Of a DNA stretch of 64,000 nt, positions 51,506 through 60,602 are shown one piece after another. A program made the position numbers and the translations under genes. Source of the DNA: Pseudooceanicola sp. (GTDB taxonomy: Bacteria; Pseudomonadota; Alphaproteobacteria; Rhodobacterales; Rhodobacteraceae); the NCBI GenBank assembly GCA_002709085.1, contig PAPR01000053.1:32656-96655 (forward strand). Direction: 5' to 3'. How positions within the stretch are numbered: position 1 is the stretch's first letter; every line of letters starts with the position of its first letter. The notes beneath the pieces are model-generated. The model searched no databases and was not told the DNA's origin. It was given only the letters and a program-made list of their open reading frames with translations.

Positions 51506-52627
51506 CTAAGTCGCCTCGTCGGATTTCCCCAGTATCTCGGCCTGATGCTGTCCCAGGGTGGGGACCTCCTCTGCCGGGTGGTCGATGCCCGCCATCGGCA
51601 CCGGGAAGGCGATCACTTGGGCATTTCCCACCTCACGCACCACCTCGCGCGCCTTCAGATGCGGATCAAGTGCCAGGTCGTCCAAGGCGTTGACCGGGGC
51701 AAAGGGCACGTCCTCGGCCTCGAATACCTCCGCCCAATGGGCAAATGGCTTCGCGGCGATCAGCGGGGTGAGGGCGGCGCGGATATCGTCTGCAAGCGCC
51801 GTGCGCGCGGCGAAATCGTCCAGCGCGGGATCGTCAAAGCCGGTCATGCCGGTGGCCCGGATGAGGCGGCGGAAGAAATGCGTCTCGATCGCGCCGATGG
51901 TGATGAACTTCGCATCGGCGGTCTCGAATATGCCATAGGCGGCGCGGCGCAGGATGTCGGCCTTTGTCACATCTTTCCCGGCGCGGCGTCCGGCGTCCCA
52001 CACCCCATGGCGCGGCGCGACCCAGCTGGCCAGCGCGTCGGTGATCGACACGTCGAGGTACTGGCCCTGCCCGGTGGCGTCGCGACCACGCAGCGCAGCC
52101 AGGATCGTGATGATGGCGTACATAGCCGCTGACAGATCGCCGATCGGCACGCCAGTTGTGTACTCGGGCGGTCCGTTGGGTGCCCCCGAGATCGCCACCG
52201 CGCCGGCCATTGCCGCATAATTCAGGTCATGCCCCGGCCAGTCGCGCGCCGGTCCGGTCTGCCCATATCCGCTGACCGAACAATAGACGAGACCGGGGTT
52301 GAGCGCGCGGAGCGTGTCGTAGTCGATCCCCAGTCGCGTGGTCACGCCGGGGCGGTAGCCCTCGATCACCACGTCCGCCCGCTCGGCCAGCTTCAGGAAA
52401 GCCGCGCGGTCGGTGTCATCCTTGAGGTTCAGTGTAACGCTCTTTTTCCCGCGATTGACGGCGGAAAACAGACCGGGGAACATGACGCGGGCGGCATCGC
52501 CGGCGGGTCGCTCGACCTTGATAACCTCGGCCCCCATCTCGGCGAGTTGCTGGGTGGCATAGGGGCCAGGCAAAAGCTCGGTCAGATCCAGGACGCATAG
52601 TCCCGACAGTGGTGCAGCGTCACTCAT
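51506..52627 (-). CDS. Class III CoA-transferase family protein, AMACR-like
   Basis: 373 residues of the CaiB/BaiF fold. Unlike the two CoA-transferases at 1466 and 43982, it has signatures of alpha-methylacyl-CoA racemase: GHDLNYAAMAG with the His, PIGDLSAAMY with Asp164, and ITIGAIETHFF with Glu248, matching the racemase His/Asp/Glu set (from memory of the family). It may epimerise a 2-methyl-branched acyl-CoA rather than transfer CoA; I cannot exclude transfer. The start overlaps the lyase-like stop (ATGA). Last gene of the nine-gene operon. Confidence 0.84.
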   Translation of the reverse strand: MSDAAPLSGLCVLDLTELLPGPYATQQLAEMGAEVIKVERPAGDAARVMFPGLFSAVNRGKKSVTLNLKDDTDRAAFLKLAERADVVIEGYRPGVTTRLGIDYDTLRALNPGLVYCSVSGYGQTGPARDWPGHDLNYAAMAGAVAISGAPNGPPEYTTGVPIGDLSAAMYAIITILAALRGRDATGQGQYLDVSITDALASWVAPRHGVWDAGRRAGKDVTKADILRRAAYGIFETADAKFITIGAIETHFFRRLIRATGMTGFDDPALDDFAARTALADDIRAALTPLIAAKPFAHWAEVFEAEDVPFAPVNALDDLALDPHLKAREVVREVGNAQVIAFPVPMAGIDHPAEEVPTLGQHQAEILGKSDEAT

Positions 52628-53442
52628 TTTCGATCTCCGTGTTTATCTGTGTGGGCCGGGTCACTCAGACCGGCGAGTTCGGCCGAATCGTCCTGTGCCA
52701 GGATCATGTCCCAGATCTTTTGTCCCTGCGGGTTTGCGATCTCTTCCATCAGATGCCCGAGAAGCCCGGCCGAGCGGCCTATCAGCGCAAAGGCCCGTGC
52801 CCAGACCGGATCGAGCCCCATGTCCGACACGGTGGACCCAACCGCGCCCGCCGCATTGATCGGCAACAGGCGTCCATATTCCTTCTGCGCGGCGGTCTCG
52901 ACCGCGGCGATGAAGCGCCAGTGCCGCCCGTCAAACCCGTTCTCGCCCGCGATTCGGCGCAGGACCGGGGTGCGGGGATCGCCCTCCACATGGATCGGAT
53001 GCCCGAGGCCCGGCACGATACGGCGCGCGGCACGATAGGTGCGCACGACCTCTTCGGCGCGGGCGAGGTAGGCGGCCTCGTCATCGCTGTCGGACAATTC
53101 GCCGATCTCGTCGCGCGTAAAGGTGGCGGCGTTCTGCATGGTCCCGAGGAAATGATTGCCCGCCCCCAGAAGACCGGCGGCCACCGCGCCTTGTAGCGAT
53201 TCCGGCGCGCCGAGGATGGTCATCCGTGCGGCGATCGCGCTGGGGGTGAGGCCGTGATCGGTCGCCGTCACGATGATCGCATTTGTCATGGCGCGTGTGC
53301 GGTCGTCAGGCTTTGATCCTGTGGCGGTGAAATAGATCATGTCGATGAAATCCATCTTGCCGAGGATCTCATCGGCCAGATCGCGTCCGCGCACGTAAAT
53401 GCGATCGCGCGTGGTAAAACCGATCTCGGTCTTGATTACCAT
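52624..53442 (-). CDS. Citryl-CoA lyase-like protein (citrate synthase fold)
   Basis: 272 residues, shorter than citrate synthase. GLGHPIHVEGDPRTPVL is the conserved His/Asp-Pro-Arg segment; ATGSKPDDRTRAMTNAIIVT, LGAGNHFLGTMQNAA and RSAGLLGHLMEEIANPQ complete the pattern of the citryl-CoA lyase branch. It would cleave (or make) a citryl-CoA-type 3-hydroxy-3-carboxy thioester to acetyl-CoA and an oxoacid. ATG 53442 follows AGGAAAGGAACGGCA. Its position between MaoC and the AMACR-like gene suggests a special C-C cleavage step for the imported acid (inference). Confidence 0.8.
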   Translation of the reverse strand: MVIKTEIGFTTRDRIYVRGRDLADEILGKMDFIDMIYFTATGSKPDDRTRAMTNAIIVTATDHGLTPSAIAARMTILGAPESLQGAVAAGLLGAGNHFLGTMQNAATFTRDEIGELSDSDDEAAYLARAEEVVRTYRAARRIVPGLGHPIHVEGDPRTPVLRRIAGENGFDGRHWRFIAAVETAAQKEYGRLLPINAAGAVGSTVSDMGLDPVWARAFALIGRSAGLLGHLMEEIANPQGQKIWDMILAQDDSAELAGLSDPAHTDKHGDRK

Positions 53443-53595
53443 TGCCGTTCCTTTCCTGATGTGTCGGTCGCCGCGCCGGGCCAAGCCACTTTGAACGCAT
53501 CACGGCACGTTGCGGTGGCGCAACCGCCCGTCCGCTGGGTCGCGCCGACACCGGCCGTCGCGCGAATACGGCAGGGGCCGCGAGCGGTCATCGGC

Positions 53596-54087
53596 TCAAG
53601 CGCCTTGTGGTGCCCGGCTCACGAGCAATTTCCAGACGCCTTCCACTACGGTTTCGCCGCGCTGGTTGATGACTTCGCGCCGGAACGACAGGATGCCGCG
53701 GTCGGATTTCGAGGTCTCGCGCTTTTCGGACACGGTGACGGTCACGCCGATCGTGTCGCCGATGAAGGTGGGTTTGGGAAAGCGGCACTGCATGTCGAGC
53801 AGACCCAGCAGCGAGGGCTCCAGGAATGTGTTCATCAGCATCCGCGTGGTCAGCCCCGACATTACCGATACCACCAGCAACCCATGCGCGATGCGCTGGC
53901 CAAAGGCCGAGTTGGCGGCATATTCGGTATCGACGTGCAGCCGGTTGAAATCCCCCGAGAGGCAGGCAAAATTCGCCACGTCCGCTTCGGTGATGGTCCG
54001 CGTCGGACTGTCGAACTGGTCGCCCTCGTTTAGGTCCTCCCAGTAAAGTCGTTCGCCTTTCAGGGCCGAAAGATCGGGCCGGGTCAT
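53596..54087 (-). CDS. MaoC-like hydratase
   Basis: 163 residues of the hot-dog fold beginning MTRPDLSALKGERLYWED at ATG 54087, which overlaps the ligase stop (ATGA). The hydratase signature is FACLSGDFNRLHVDTEYAAN with the Asp/His pair, then FGQRIAHGLLVVSVMSGL. The frame extending to 54324 is inside the ligase gene and out of frame with it. It probably hydrates the enoyl-CoA made by the ACAD of the same operon. Confidence 0.87.
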   Translation of the reverse strand: MTRPDLSALKGERLYWEDLNEGDQFDSPTRTITEADVANFACLSGDFNRLHVDTEYAANSAFGQRIAHGLLVVSVMSGLTTRMLMNTFLEPSLLGLLDMQCRFPKPTFIGDTIGVTVTVSEKRETSKSDRGILSFRREVINQRGETVVEGVWKLLVSRAPQGA

Positions 54088-55604
54088 TGGATGTCCTCCT
54101 CTGGCAGCGCCAGCACTGTCTCCTTGAGTTCCGTCTTGAGAACGCGGCCGGTCAGATTGCGCGGCACGGACGCCATAAAGACCACGCGCCGCGGGCGCTT
54201 GTATCGGTCCAGCCGGGGCTCGGCATGGGCGATCACCTCGGCCTCGGTGATGACAGCGCCGGGGGAGGCAACGATGACGGCGCAGATCGCCTCCGTCCAG
54301 CGAGGGTCCGGCAGGCCCACGCAATGTGCCTCAGCAATGGCGGGGTGGCTGGCCAGCGCCTCCTCGATCTCGGGGGCGTAGACATTGATGCCGCCGCTCT
54401 TGATGATGTCGCGCTTGCGCCCGGTGAACCACAAAAGCCCCTCTTCATCGATCCGGCCCAGATCGCCCACGGTCAGATAGTCGCCGCGTCGCGTTTCTGC
54501 GGTCTGCACCTCGTCCTTGTAATATCCGTCATAGCGGCTTTCGCTGCGGGTGCAGATTTCGCCCACCTCGCCCTGGGGTACTTCGTTGCCATCGTCGTCA
54601 AGGATCTTCAGCTCAACGCCGAAAAACGGGCGTCCCACGCAGTTGCCCGACATGTGCCGGCGCAGATCCTCGGCGGTGAGGTTGCCATAGGGCCCGGCCT
54701 CGCTGGAGGCGGCATAGATCATCAGCGCGTCGCCGAATTTGTCCAGGGCCGCAAGCTTGAGGTCGGGATACATTTCGCCCCCGCCGGATTGCAAAGTGCG
54801 CAGCGAGGACAGGTCGGACGTGGCAAAGCCGTCGGCCTCCACCATGCGTTGCAGCATCGCTGGCAGCAACATTGTGGCGGTCAGCCGCTCCGCCTCGATC
54901 AAGCGCAGCGCCTCCTCGCCGTCAAAGCGGCGCATCAGATAGACGCTGGCCCCCAGATAGAGCGGCAAGAGCGTGTAGGTGCAGCCGGCCGACAGGCATA
55001 TAGGCAGTGCCGAAAGCGCCCGGTCATCGGGCCGGAAGCGTTGCTCTATCGCGCGTTCCTCCATGCCGAAAAGGCTGCGCAGCGCGCCCTTGGGTTTGCC
55101 GGTGGTTCCCGAGGTGTGCAGCATGATCGTCGTGCCATCCTGCCCCTGCGGTGGATCGCGTGGGGTGTCCGACAGAAGGTCAGAGAGGTGCGGCAGACCT
55201 TGCGCGCGCGCCTTTTCATCGCCCATGGCGATGACGTCGCTCACCACGGTTCCGAACAGGGCCGCATGCTCCTGCGCCGCGTCGCCCAGCAACAGGGTCC
55301 TGCTGTCCGAGCGGGCCACCACATCGGCCATGACCTCGGGCGCGATGCGATAATTGATCGGGGCGGGGATCGCGCCCAGACCCGTGACCGCGACATAAGC
55401 CGCAAGGAAATCGGGATGGTTCTCCGAGATCACCGCGACCTTGTCGTCCGGACCGACGCCGCGCCGCGCCAGCACCGTCATCATCCGTTCCACCCGGTCG
55501 AGGAGCTCGGAATAGGTTTGGCTGCGGCCTTCAAAGACCACTGCCGGTTTCGTCGGGAACCGCCGCGCGTTCAGCTGCAGCGCGTGAAGGAAACTCATCG
55601 CCAT
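54084..55604 (-). CDS. AMP-forming acyl-CoA ligase family protein with Lys-to-Arg at motif A10
   Basis: 506 residues. The nucleotide loop is MLHTSGTTGKPKGALRS; GDLGRIDEEGLLWFTGRKRD and KSGGINVYAPEIEE are the hinge region. The middle motif reads YAASSEAGPYG rather than YGxTE. The C-terminal motif, normally PRxxxGKxxK, reads VPRNLTGRVLKTEL: the Lys needed for adenylation is Arg. It may be slow, use a neighbouring Lys, or do only the thioester half-reaction. The start follows TGAGGTCGACGTC. Next to ACAD and MaoC in the nine-gene operon. Confidence 0.85.
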   Translation of the reverse strand: MAMSFLHALQLNARRFPTKPAVVFEGRSQTYSELLDRVERMMTVLARRGVGPDDKVAVISENHPDFLAAYVAVTGLGAIPAPINYRIAPEVMADVVARSDSRTLLLGDAAQEHAALFGTVVSDVIAMGDEKARAQGLPHLSDLLSDTPRDPPQGQDGTTIMLHTSGTTGKPKGALRSLFGMEERAIEQRFRPDDRALSALPICLSAGCTYTLLPLYLGASVYLMRRFDGEEALRLIEAERLTATMLLPAMLQRMVEADGFATSDLSSLRTLQSGGGEMYPDLKLAALDKFGDALMIYAASSEAGPYGNLTAEDLRRHMSGNCVGRPFFGVELKILDDDGNEVPQGEVGEICTRSESRYDGYYKDEVQTAETRRGDYLTVGDLGRIDEEGLLWFTGRKRDIIKSGGINVYAPEIEEALASHPAIAEAHCVGLPDPRWTEAICAVIVASPGAVITEAEVIAHAEPRLDRYKRPRRVVFMASVPRNLTGRVLKTELKETVLALPEEDIQ

Positions 55605-55614
55605 GACGTCGACC

Positions 55615-56787
55615 TCAGGTAAAGGCCGAGATCCCGAGGACCTCGCGACCGATGATCAATGTCTGAATTTCCGACGTGCCTTCGGGGATCAACCCGCCGC
55701 GCGTGTCGCGAAACAGCCGTTCGACCGGGTAGTCGGTCGAATACCCCAGCCCGCCGTGCGCCTGTAGCGCCATCGAGGCCACTTCATGCGCGGCTTCACT
55801 GGAATAGAGCTTGGCGATCGAGCATTCCTTGCGTCCGGGCAGACCTGCATCCAGCGCCAGCGCGGCCCGGTCGGTCAGGGCGCGCGCGGCCTCCGTGCGG
55901 ATGGTCATGTCGACGATGAGCTTTTGCACCAGCTGGTAGCGTCCGATCACGTTGCCGAACTGCTTGCGGGTCTTGACGTATTCGGTGGACAGGTCGAGGG
56001 AGCGTTGCGCCGCACCGACGGCTCCCGCCGCGACGTTGAGCCGACCATAATTCAGCCCCGTGAGGATCGCCTTCAGGCCCTTTCCCATCGGACCCAGCAG
56101 GTTCTCCTTGGGAACGCGGGCATCGTGGAACGAAAGCTCAGAAGTCGCGGTGGCTTTGATAAACATCGTGCCCACCCGTGAGGCTTCAAAACGGGTCTCG
56201 TCCGGGTCCACGATGAACAGGCTCAGATCGCCGTCGCAGTCGTCACTGAAGGTGCGTGCGACAAGGATACCGAGCCGACCGTGAACGCCGTTGGTCGTCC
56301 AGAGCTTGCCGCCGTTGATCAGCCAGTGGTCGCCCTTGTCCTCGGCCCGCGTTTGAACGGAGGAGACGTCAGAGCCGTGGTCAGGTTCGGTGATCCCGAC
56401 CCACACCGGCAACTCGCCAGCCATCAAGGGCTTTAGCCATTTGTCTTTTTGCCGGGTGTCGCCCAGATGGTGCAGCAGGGCCGCGACGATGTTGAAGGTG
56501 TTGAGCAGAACCCGCAGGGACAACCAGCGATAGCCCGCTTCTTCCATCATCATCGCCCAGGTGCGGTAGCTCAGTCCATAACCGCCCGCGTCCTCGGGCA
56601 GGAGCCCGCCGAGATAGCCGAACTGCTGAAGTTGGCCAATCATCTCCCAGGGTAACTCGCCCGCAGCCTCGCAGTCGGCGATATAGCTCTCGGTCAGTTT
56701 TTCCGCCATGAAGCGACGGATGTTGTCACGCAGCATCCGGGTTTCTTGATCTTGTCCGTCGAAAGACGGCGGGCCGTCTTCAACCAT
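55615..56787 (-). CDS. Acyl-CoA dehydrogenase
   Basis: 390 residues from ATG 56787 (MVEDGPPSFDGQDQETRM), preceded by GGGGGG and overlapping the SDR stop by 8 bases; the frame back to 56880 lies within the SDR gene. WVGITEPDHGSDVSSVQTRA and FGNVIGRYQLVQKLIVDMT are normal blocks, and the canonical catalytic Glu is present in IPEGTSEIQTLIIG. Expected to make the enoyl-CoA that the MaoC hydratase of this operon uses. Confidence 0.88.
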   Translation of the reverse strand: MVEDGPPSFDGQDQETRMLRDNIRRFMAEKLTESYIADCEAAGELPWEMIGQLQQFGYLGGLLPEDAGGYGLSYRTWAMMMEEAGYRWLSLRVLLNTFNIVAALLHHLGDTRQKDKWLKPLMAGELPVWVGITEPDHGSDVSSVQTRAEDKGDHWLINGGKLWTTNGVHGRLGILVARTFSDDCDGDLSLFIVDPDETRFEASRVGTMFIKATATSELSFHDARVPKENLLGPMGKGLKAILTGLNYGRLNVAAGAVGAAQRSLDLSTEYVKTRKQFGNVIGRYQLVQKLIVDMTIRTEAARALTDRAALALDAGLPGRKECSIAKLYSSEAAHEVASMALQAHGGLGYSTDYPVERLFRDTRGGLIPEGTSEIQTLIIGREVLGISAFT

Positions 56788-57529
56788 ACCGCCCCCCGGA
56801 GATATGGAGTGTCTCGCCCGAGATGTATTCCGCAGCGTCGGAGGCGAGGAAGACCACTCCATTGGCGATGTCACGTTCATTGCCCAGGCGCGGCACGGTG
56901 TTCATGGCCAGGGCGCGCGATTTGATCCGGTCATAATTCGGCAATGCCTCGATCATGTCAGTGGCGATAAACCCCGGCGCAATCGCGTTGACGGTGACGT
57001 TGAAACGCCCCTGCTCCATCCCCAGTGCGCGGGTAAAGCCGATGATGCCGGCCTTGGCAGCCGCGTAATTCGTCTGCCCCGGATTGCCGAGATAGGCGCG
57101 CGAGGAGATGTTGATCACCCGACCCCAGTTCTGCTCCATGAAATGCGGGGCCACGGCACGCGAGCAGTTGTATGCGCCTTTCAGGATCACGCCGACAACG
57201 GCGTCCCAATCCTGCTCGGGCATCTTGGTGATGTAGTTGTCACGTGGGAACCCGGCGTTGTTGACCAGGATATGGACCGCGCCGAAGGCCTCAATCGTGC
57301 GTGCGATGAGGGTCTCGACCTGCCCCTGGTCCGTCACGTCGCAGGCGACGCTGATCGCGGTATGACCGTCGGCCTCAAGCGCGGCGCGCGTGGCTTCCGT
57401 CGTCTCGGGGTCGATATCCGTGATCACCACCCGGGCGCCTTCTTCGGCCAGCGCGCGCGCTGTCACTGCGCCGATTCCACGGCCTGACCCGGTGATGATG
57501 GCCACCTTGCCTTTCAATCCCAGTTCCAC
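56780..57529 (-). CDS. Short-chain dehydrogenase/reductase, FabG-like
   Basis: 249 residues. NAD(P) loop ITGSGRGIGAVTARAL, NNAG segment HILVNNAGFPRDN, catalytic Ser in INISSRAYLGNPGQ and Tyr-Lys in TNYAAAKAGIIGFTRA. The start is GTG at 57529 after AAAGGAG. FabG-type proteins in catabolic operons usually oxidise a 3-hydroxyacyl-CoA. Here it follows dctM by 20 bases and would act after ACAD and MaoC. The C-terminus SGETLHISGGRYG is typical. Confidence 0.89.
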   Translation of the reverse strand: MELGLKGKVAIITGSGRGIGAVTARALAEEGARVVITDIDPETTEATRAALEADGHTAISVACDVTDQGQVETLIARTIEAFGAVHILVNNAGFPRDNYITKMPEQDWDAVVGVILKGAYNCSRAVAPHFMEQNWGRVINISSRAYLGNPGQTNYAAAKAGIIGFTRALGMEQGRFNVTVNAIAPGFIATDMIEALPNYDRIKSRALAMNTVPRLGNERDIANGVVFLASDAAEYISGETLHISGGRYG

Positions 57530-57549
57530 TCAACACTCCTTTTTAACGA

Positions 57550-58839
57550 TTAGTATTCACCCGAGAACATGGTCACGATCTCTGGGAAGAAGGCGATCAG
57601 CGCGAGGATCGCGAATTCCGCCAGCACAAAGGGTAGAACCCCCACAAAGACGCGCTTGAGCGGCACACCGGTGATCGAACTGGCGACAAAGACGTTCATC
57701 CCGATTGGCGGCGTGATCAGCCCGATTTCGACTGTCTTGGTGACGAGGATACCGAACCAGATCGGCGAATAGCCAAGCTCCATGACCATGGGAAAGACGA
57801 TAGGCATGGTCAGGATCAGGATCGCGAGCTGGTCCATGACGCAGCCCAGCAAGACGTAGATCACGATCAGGATCAGGATCACCACGCCCGGACTGATATC
57901 CAGACCCTCGACGTAGGACACCAGTGCCTGCGGAGCCATCGTGAGGGTCACGAAGTAGCCAAAGATATGCGCGCCGATGATGATCGTGAAGATCATTGCC
58001 GTGGGCCTTGTGGTGCGTTCGAGCGCACCGACGAAGTCGCGCCAACCCATCCGCCGCAGCATCACGGAGGCGATCAGGATGGCCCCGAAACACCCGACCG
58101 CCGCCGCTTCGGTTACCGTGACCGCGCCGGAATAAATTCCGGCGACGACAAAGACGAACAACAGGACCACGGGCCAGAGTTCACGCAGCGAAAGGAAGCG
58201 TTCGCGCCAGCCGTGGCTTTGCGCGGGCGGTGCCAGATCGCGGTTCATGGTCGCCCAGATCATCGTGATCCCGGCAAAGGACAAGGCGGTGATCAGGCCC
58301 GGAACGATACCGGCGATGAAAAGCCCGCCGATCGAAGTTTCGGTGATGATGCCATAGACCATCAGTACGACCGAGGGCGGAATCATGATCGACAATGTGC
58401 CTGCCGCTGCCACCGTGCCCACGATCATGCCGCGGTCGTAGCCGTATTTCTCGGCCTCCGGGGCGACAGTGCGCGCCATCGTGGCCGTGGCGGCGGTGGA
58501 GGAGCCTGAGACCGCCCCGAACCCGGCGCTGGTGAAAACCGTGGCCACGGCCAGACCGCCGGGAAGGTGGCCCACCCAGCGGTTGGCGGCGCGGAACATA
58601 TCGGACGAAATTCGACTGGCAGAGAGGATCTCGGCCATCAGAATGAACAGCGGGATCGCGGTCAACAGCCAGGAGGCGGTGTTTCGATAAGGGGCCACCG
58701 AGAGGATCCCGAGAGCCAGGTTGAACCCCCCGATCAGATAAAGCCCCACGGTACCGGCAATGCCCATGGCAAAACCGATAGGCATCCCAAAGACAAGAAG
58801 CGCGCCCAGCAGGAGCGACACGGGTGCGAGAAATTCCAT
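57550..58839 (-). CDS. dctM: TRAP transporter large permease (DctM family)
   Basis: 429 residues with FTSAGFGAVSGSSTAATATM, EKYGYDRGMIVGTVAAAGT, IMIPPSVVLMVYGIITE and the late GLITPPIGMNVFVASS. It lies 2 bases after dctQ and shares close relationship with the truncated DctM at 1-665. Third gene of the nine-gene operon. Confidence 0.89.
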   Translation of the reverse strand: MEFLAPVSLLLGALLVFGMPIGFAMGIAGTVGLYLIGGFNLALGILSVAPYRNTASWLLTAIPLFILMAEILSASRISSDMFRAANRWVGHLPGGLAVATVFTSAGFGAVSGSSTAATATMARTVAPEAEKYGYDRGMIVGTVAAAGTLSIMIPPSVVLMVYGIITETSIGGLFIAGIVPGLITALSFAGITMIWATMNRDLAPPAQSHGWRERFLSLRELWPVVLLFVFVVAGIYSGAVTVTEAAAVGCFGAILIASVMLRRMGWRDFVGALERTTRPTAMIFTIIIGAHIFGYFVTLTMAPQALVSYVEGLDISPGVVILILIVIYVLLGCVMDQLAILILTMPIVFPMVMELGYSPIWFGILVTKTVEIGLITPPIGMNVFVASSITGVPLKRVFVGVLPFVLAEFAILALIAFFPEIVTMFSGEY

Positions 58840-58841
58840 GT

Positions 58842-59426
58842 TCAGATAGCCCTATCCGTGGTGTCGCGAAGTCGCTGCACGTCGCCCGCCATGTTGATGA
58901 GAAGCCGCAGGACGATCAGCAGGCAACCAATCGGCGCAATCACGAGCGTGGTGACAAGCGGCGCGTCGATGTCGCCCGAGGTGCGATACCCGAAGTCCCA
59001 GGCCTTGAGCGCTTCGCGCGAGGCGGCGTAGCAGACCAGCGCGAAAAAGGCGGCTGAGATCAGGCGGAGGCCCACGTCGAGCTTGGCGCGCACCCTCTCG
59101 GACAGAGCTTCGAACAGGATGCCGACGCGCACATGGCCGTCGTGCATTTCCAGATAGCTCAGACTTCCGAATACGATAATCGGCATGAGGTAAAACTCGG
59201 TGGCGCCAATGACGCCCTCGATAGGATCGTTCAGGACGTATCGCGTGAAGACCTGGATGAGGACCATGATCAACATGATCAACATCGCTCCACGCGATAG
59301 CCAGTTCGCCCAGGTGTCAATTCGGTCCATTGCGCGGCCCAGCGGACCGCGCAAACCGGCCTTGGGCCGCGTACCTTCGTCAGGTGGCGGACCGTCGCCG
59401 CCCGTCTCATGATCTTGAGGACGCAA
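58842..59426 (-). CDS. dctQ: TRAP transporter small permease (DctQ family)
   Basis: 194 residues with four membrane helices, the first around GAMLIMLIMVLIQVFTRYVL. The N-terminus before it (about 25 residues) is polar. The start is TTG at 59426 after AAGGAGTCCGGCC; no ATG is close by. Lies 15 bases after dctP and 2 before dctM. Confidence 0.85.
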   Translation of the reverse strand: MRPQDHETGGDGPPPDEGTRPKAGLRGPLGRAMDRIDTWANWLSRGAMLIMLIMVLIQVFTRYVLNDPIEGVIGATEFYLMPIIVFGSLSYLEMHDGHVRVGILFEALSERVRAKLDVGLRLISAAFFALVCYAASREALKAWDFGYRTSGDIDAPLVTTLVIAPIGCLLIVLRLLINMAGDVQRLRDTTDRAI

Positions 59427-59441
59427 GGCCGGACTCCTTCC

Positions 59442-60485
59442 CTACTGACTCTGATACTTTTTGATGTTCTCGCGGAAGTCTTCCAAGACCTCGTTGCCCG
59501 GCAGTCCACGCTCTTCCATATCCGCAAGCCAAGCATCGTAGACCGGCGCTGTGGTCGATGCGACCTGTGCGCGCTGGGCCTCGTCGAGGACGATGACTTT
59601 GATCCCGCTTTCGCGCATCTTGCCTTCCAGTTCAGCCGCCGATGTGTCGGTAACCTCAGCCGCTCGCTGCATGGCCTCCTGCGCCGCCTGCTGCAAGGCT
59701 TCCTGATGCTCTGGCGACAGGCTCTGCCACACTTCTTCGCGGATCACGTAAGGCGCCCAATAGACGAACAGGTCGAGACCCAGAACGGCGGTGTCGATCA
59801 CCTCTTCAAGCTTGTAGGAATAGATGCTGGTGGTCGGAAAGATCGCACCGTCAACTGTGCCCGTACGGATGGCCTGGTAGGTTTCAGCGCTGGGAATGTC
59901 GACCGGCGCGCCCTTGAGTGTCTTGACCGATTCCGACATGTTCCCGGCGATAATCTTCAGCTTGAGCCCGGCGATGTCGTCGAGTGTTTCGACGTCCTTG
60001 CCACGGGAGAACAGGTTGTAGGTCGACGTCATGACCCCCCAGACAGGACGCATACCGTTGGCCAGGAAATCGCTTTCCAGGATCGGACCCGAGCTTACCG
60101 TATCAAAGAACGCGGGAGTTCCGACCGAGCTTTGCGAGAAAAGGCCCGGCAGCGTGTGAACGCCGGCCAGCGGCATGGTGCCGCCGTTATAGGCCGGCGG
60201 GACATAGCCGACATCCACGACACCGGACTGCACCATGGAGAACATGTCGCGCAACGAGCCCAACTGCCCGGCGCCGAAATACTGGAATTTGACTTCACCG
60301 TTGGTGAGCTCTGTTGCACGCTCCATCCAGTATTTGGTGCCGTTTTCCACGATATAGTGACCCGGCGGAAAGGAATCGGCGACCTTGAGCGTTACCTCGG
60401 CCAATACGGCCTGTGGCGCCATCGCGCCTGCGATCACCAGCGCCGCGCCTGCGGTGAACCGGCTAAATGCTTTTATTGCTGTCAT
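59442..60485 (-). CDS. dctP: TRAP transporter substrate-binding protein (DctP family)
   Basis: 347 residues. Signal peptide FTAGAALVIAGAMAPQAVLA, mature start EVTLKVADSFPPGHYIVENG. The DctP block with the carboxylate-binding Arg region is SAETYQAIRTGTVDGAIFPT, and TYNLFSRGKDVETLDDIAG precedes it. GGAGGAAGAAACACA lies before the ATG. First gene of the nine-gene operon. Its ligand is presumably the acid that the ligase, ACAD, MaoC, SDR and lyase process. Confidence 0.89.
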   Translation of the reverse strand: MTAIKAFSRFTAGAALVIAGAMAPQAVLAEVTLKVADSFPPGHYIVENGTKYWMERATELTNGEVKFQYFGAGQLGSLRDMFSMVQSGVVDVGYVPPAYNGGTMPLAGVHTLPGLFSQSSVGTPAFFDTVSSGPILESDFLANGMRPVWGVMTSTYNLFSRGKDVETLDDIAGLKLKIIAGNMSESVKTLKGAPVDIPSAETYQAIRTGTVDGAIFPTTSIYSYKLEEVIDTAVLGLDLFVYWAPYVIREEVWQSLSPEHQEALQQAAQEAMQRAAEVTDTSAAELEGKMRESGIKVIVLDEAQRAQVASTTAPVYDAWLADMEERGLPGNEVLEDFRENIKKYQSQ

Positions 60486-60602
60486 TGTGTTTCTTCCTCC
60501 CTAAGCCGACGGGTTCTAGTCCCTGAGCGGCATTGTTGACCCCTTCGGAGCAGCCCAGCACGCGGCCTCTCATTCGGTCAACTAAAAAGGAGGGTCGCAG
60601 GA

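Noticed and set aside
54087..55622. A 511-codon plus-strand frame
   Set aside because: Exact mirror of the acyl-CoA ligase at 54084; no motif, and the ligase motifs are on the other strand.
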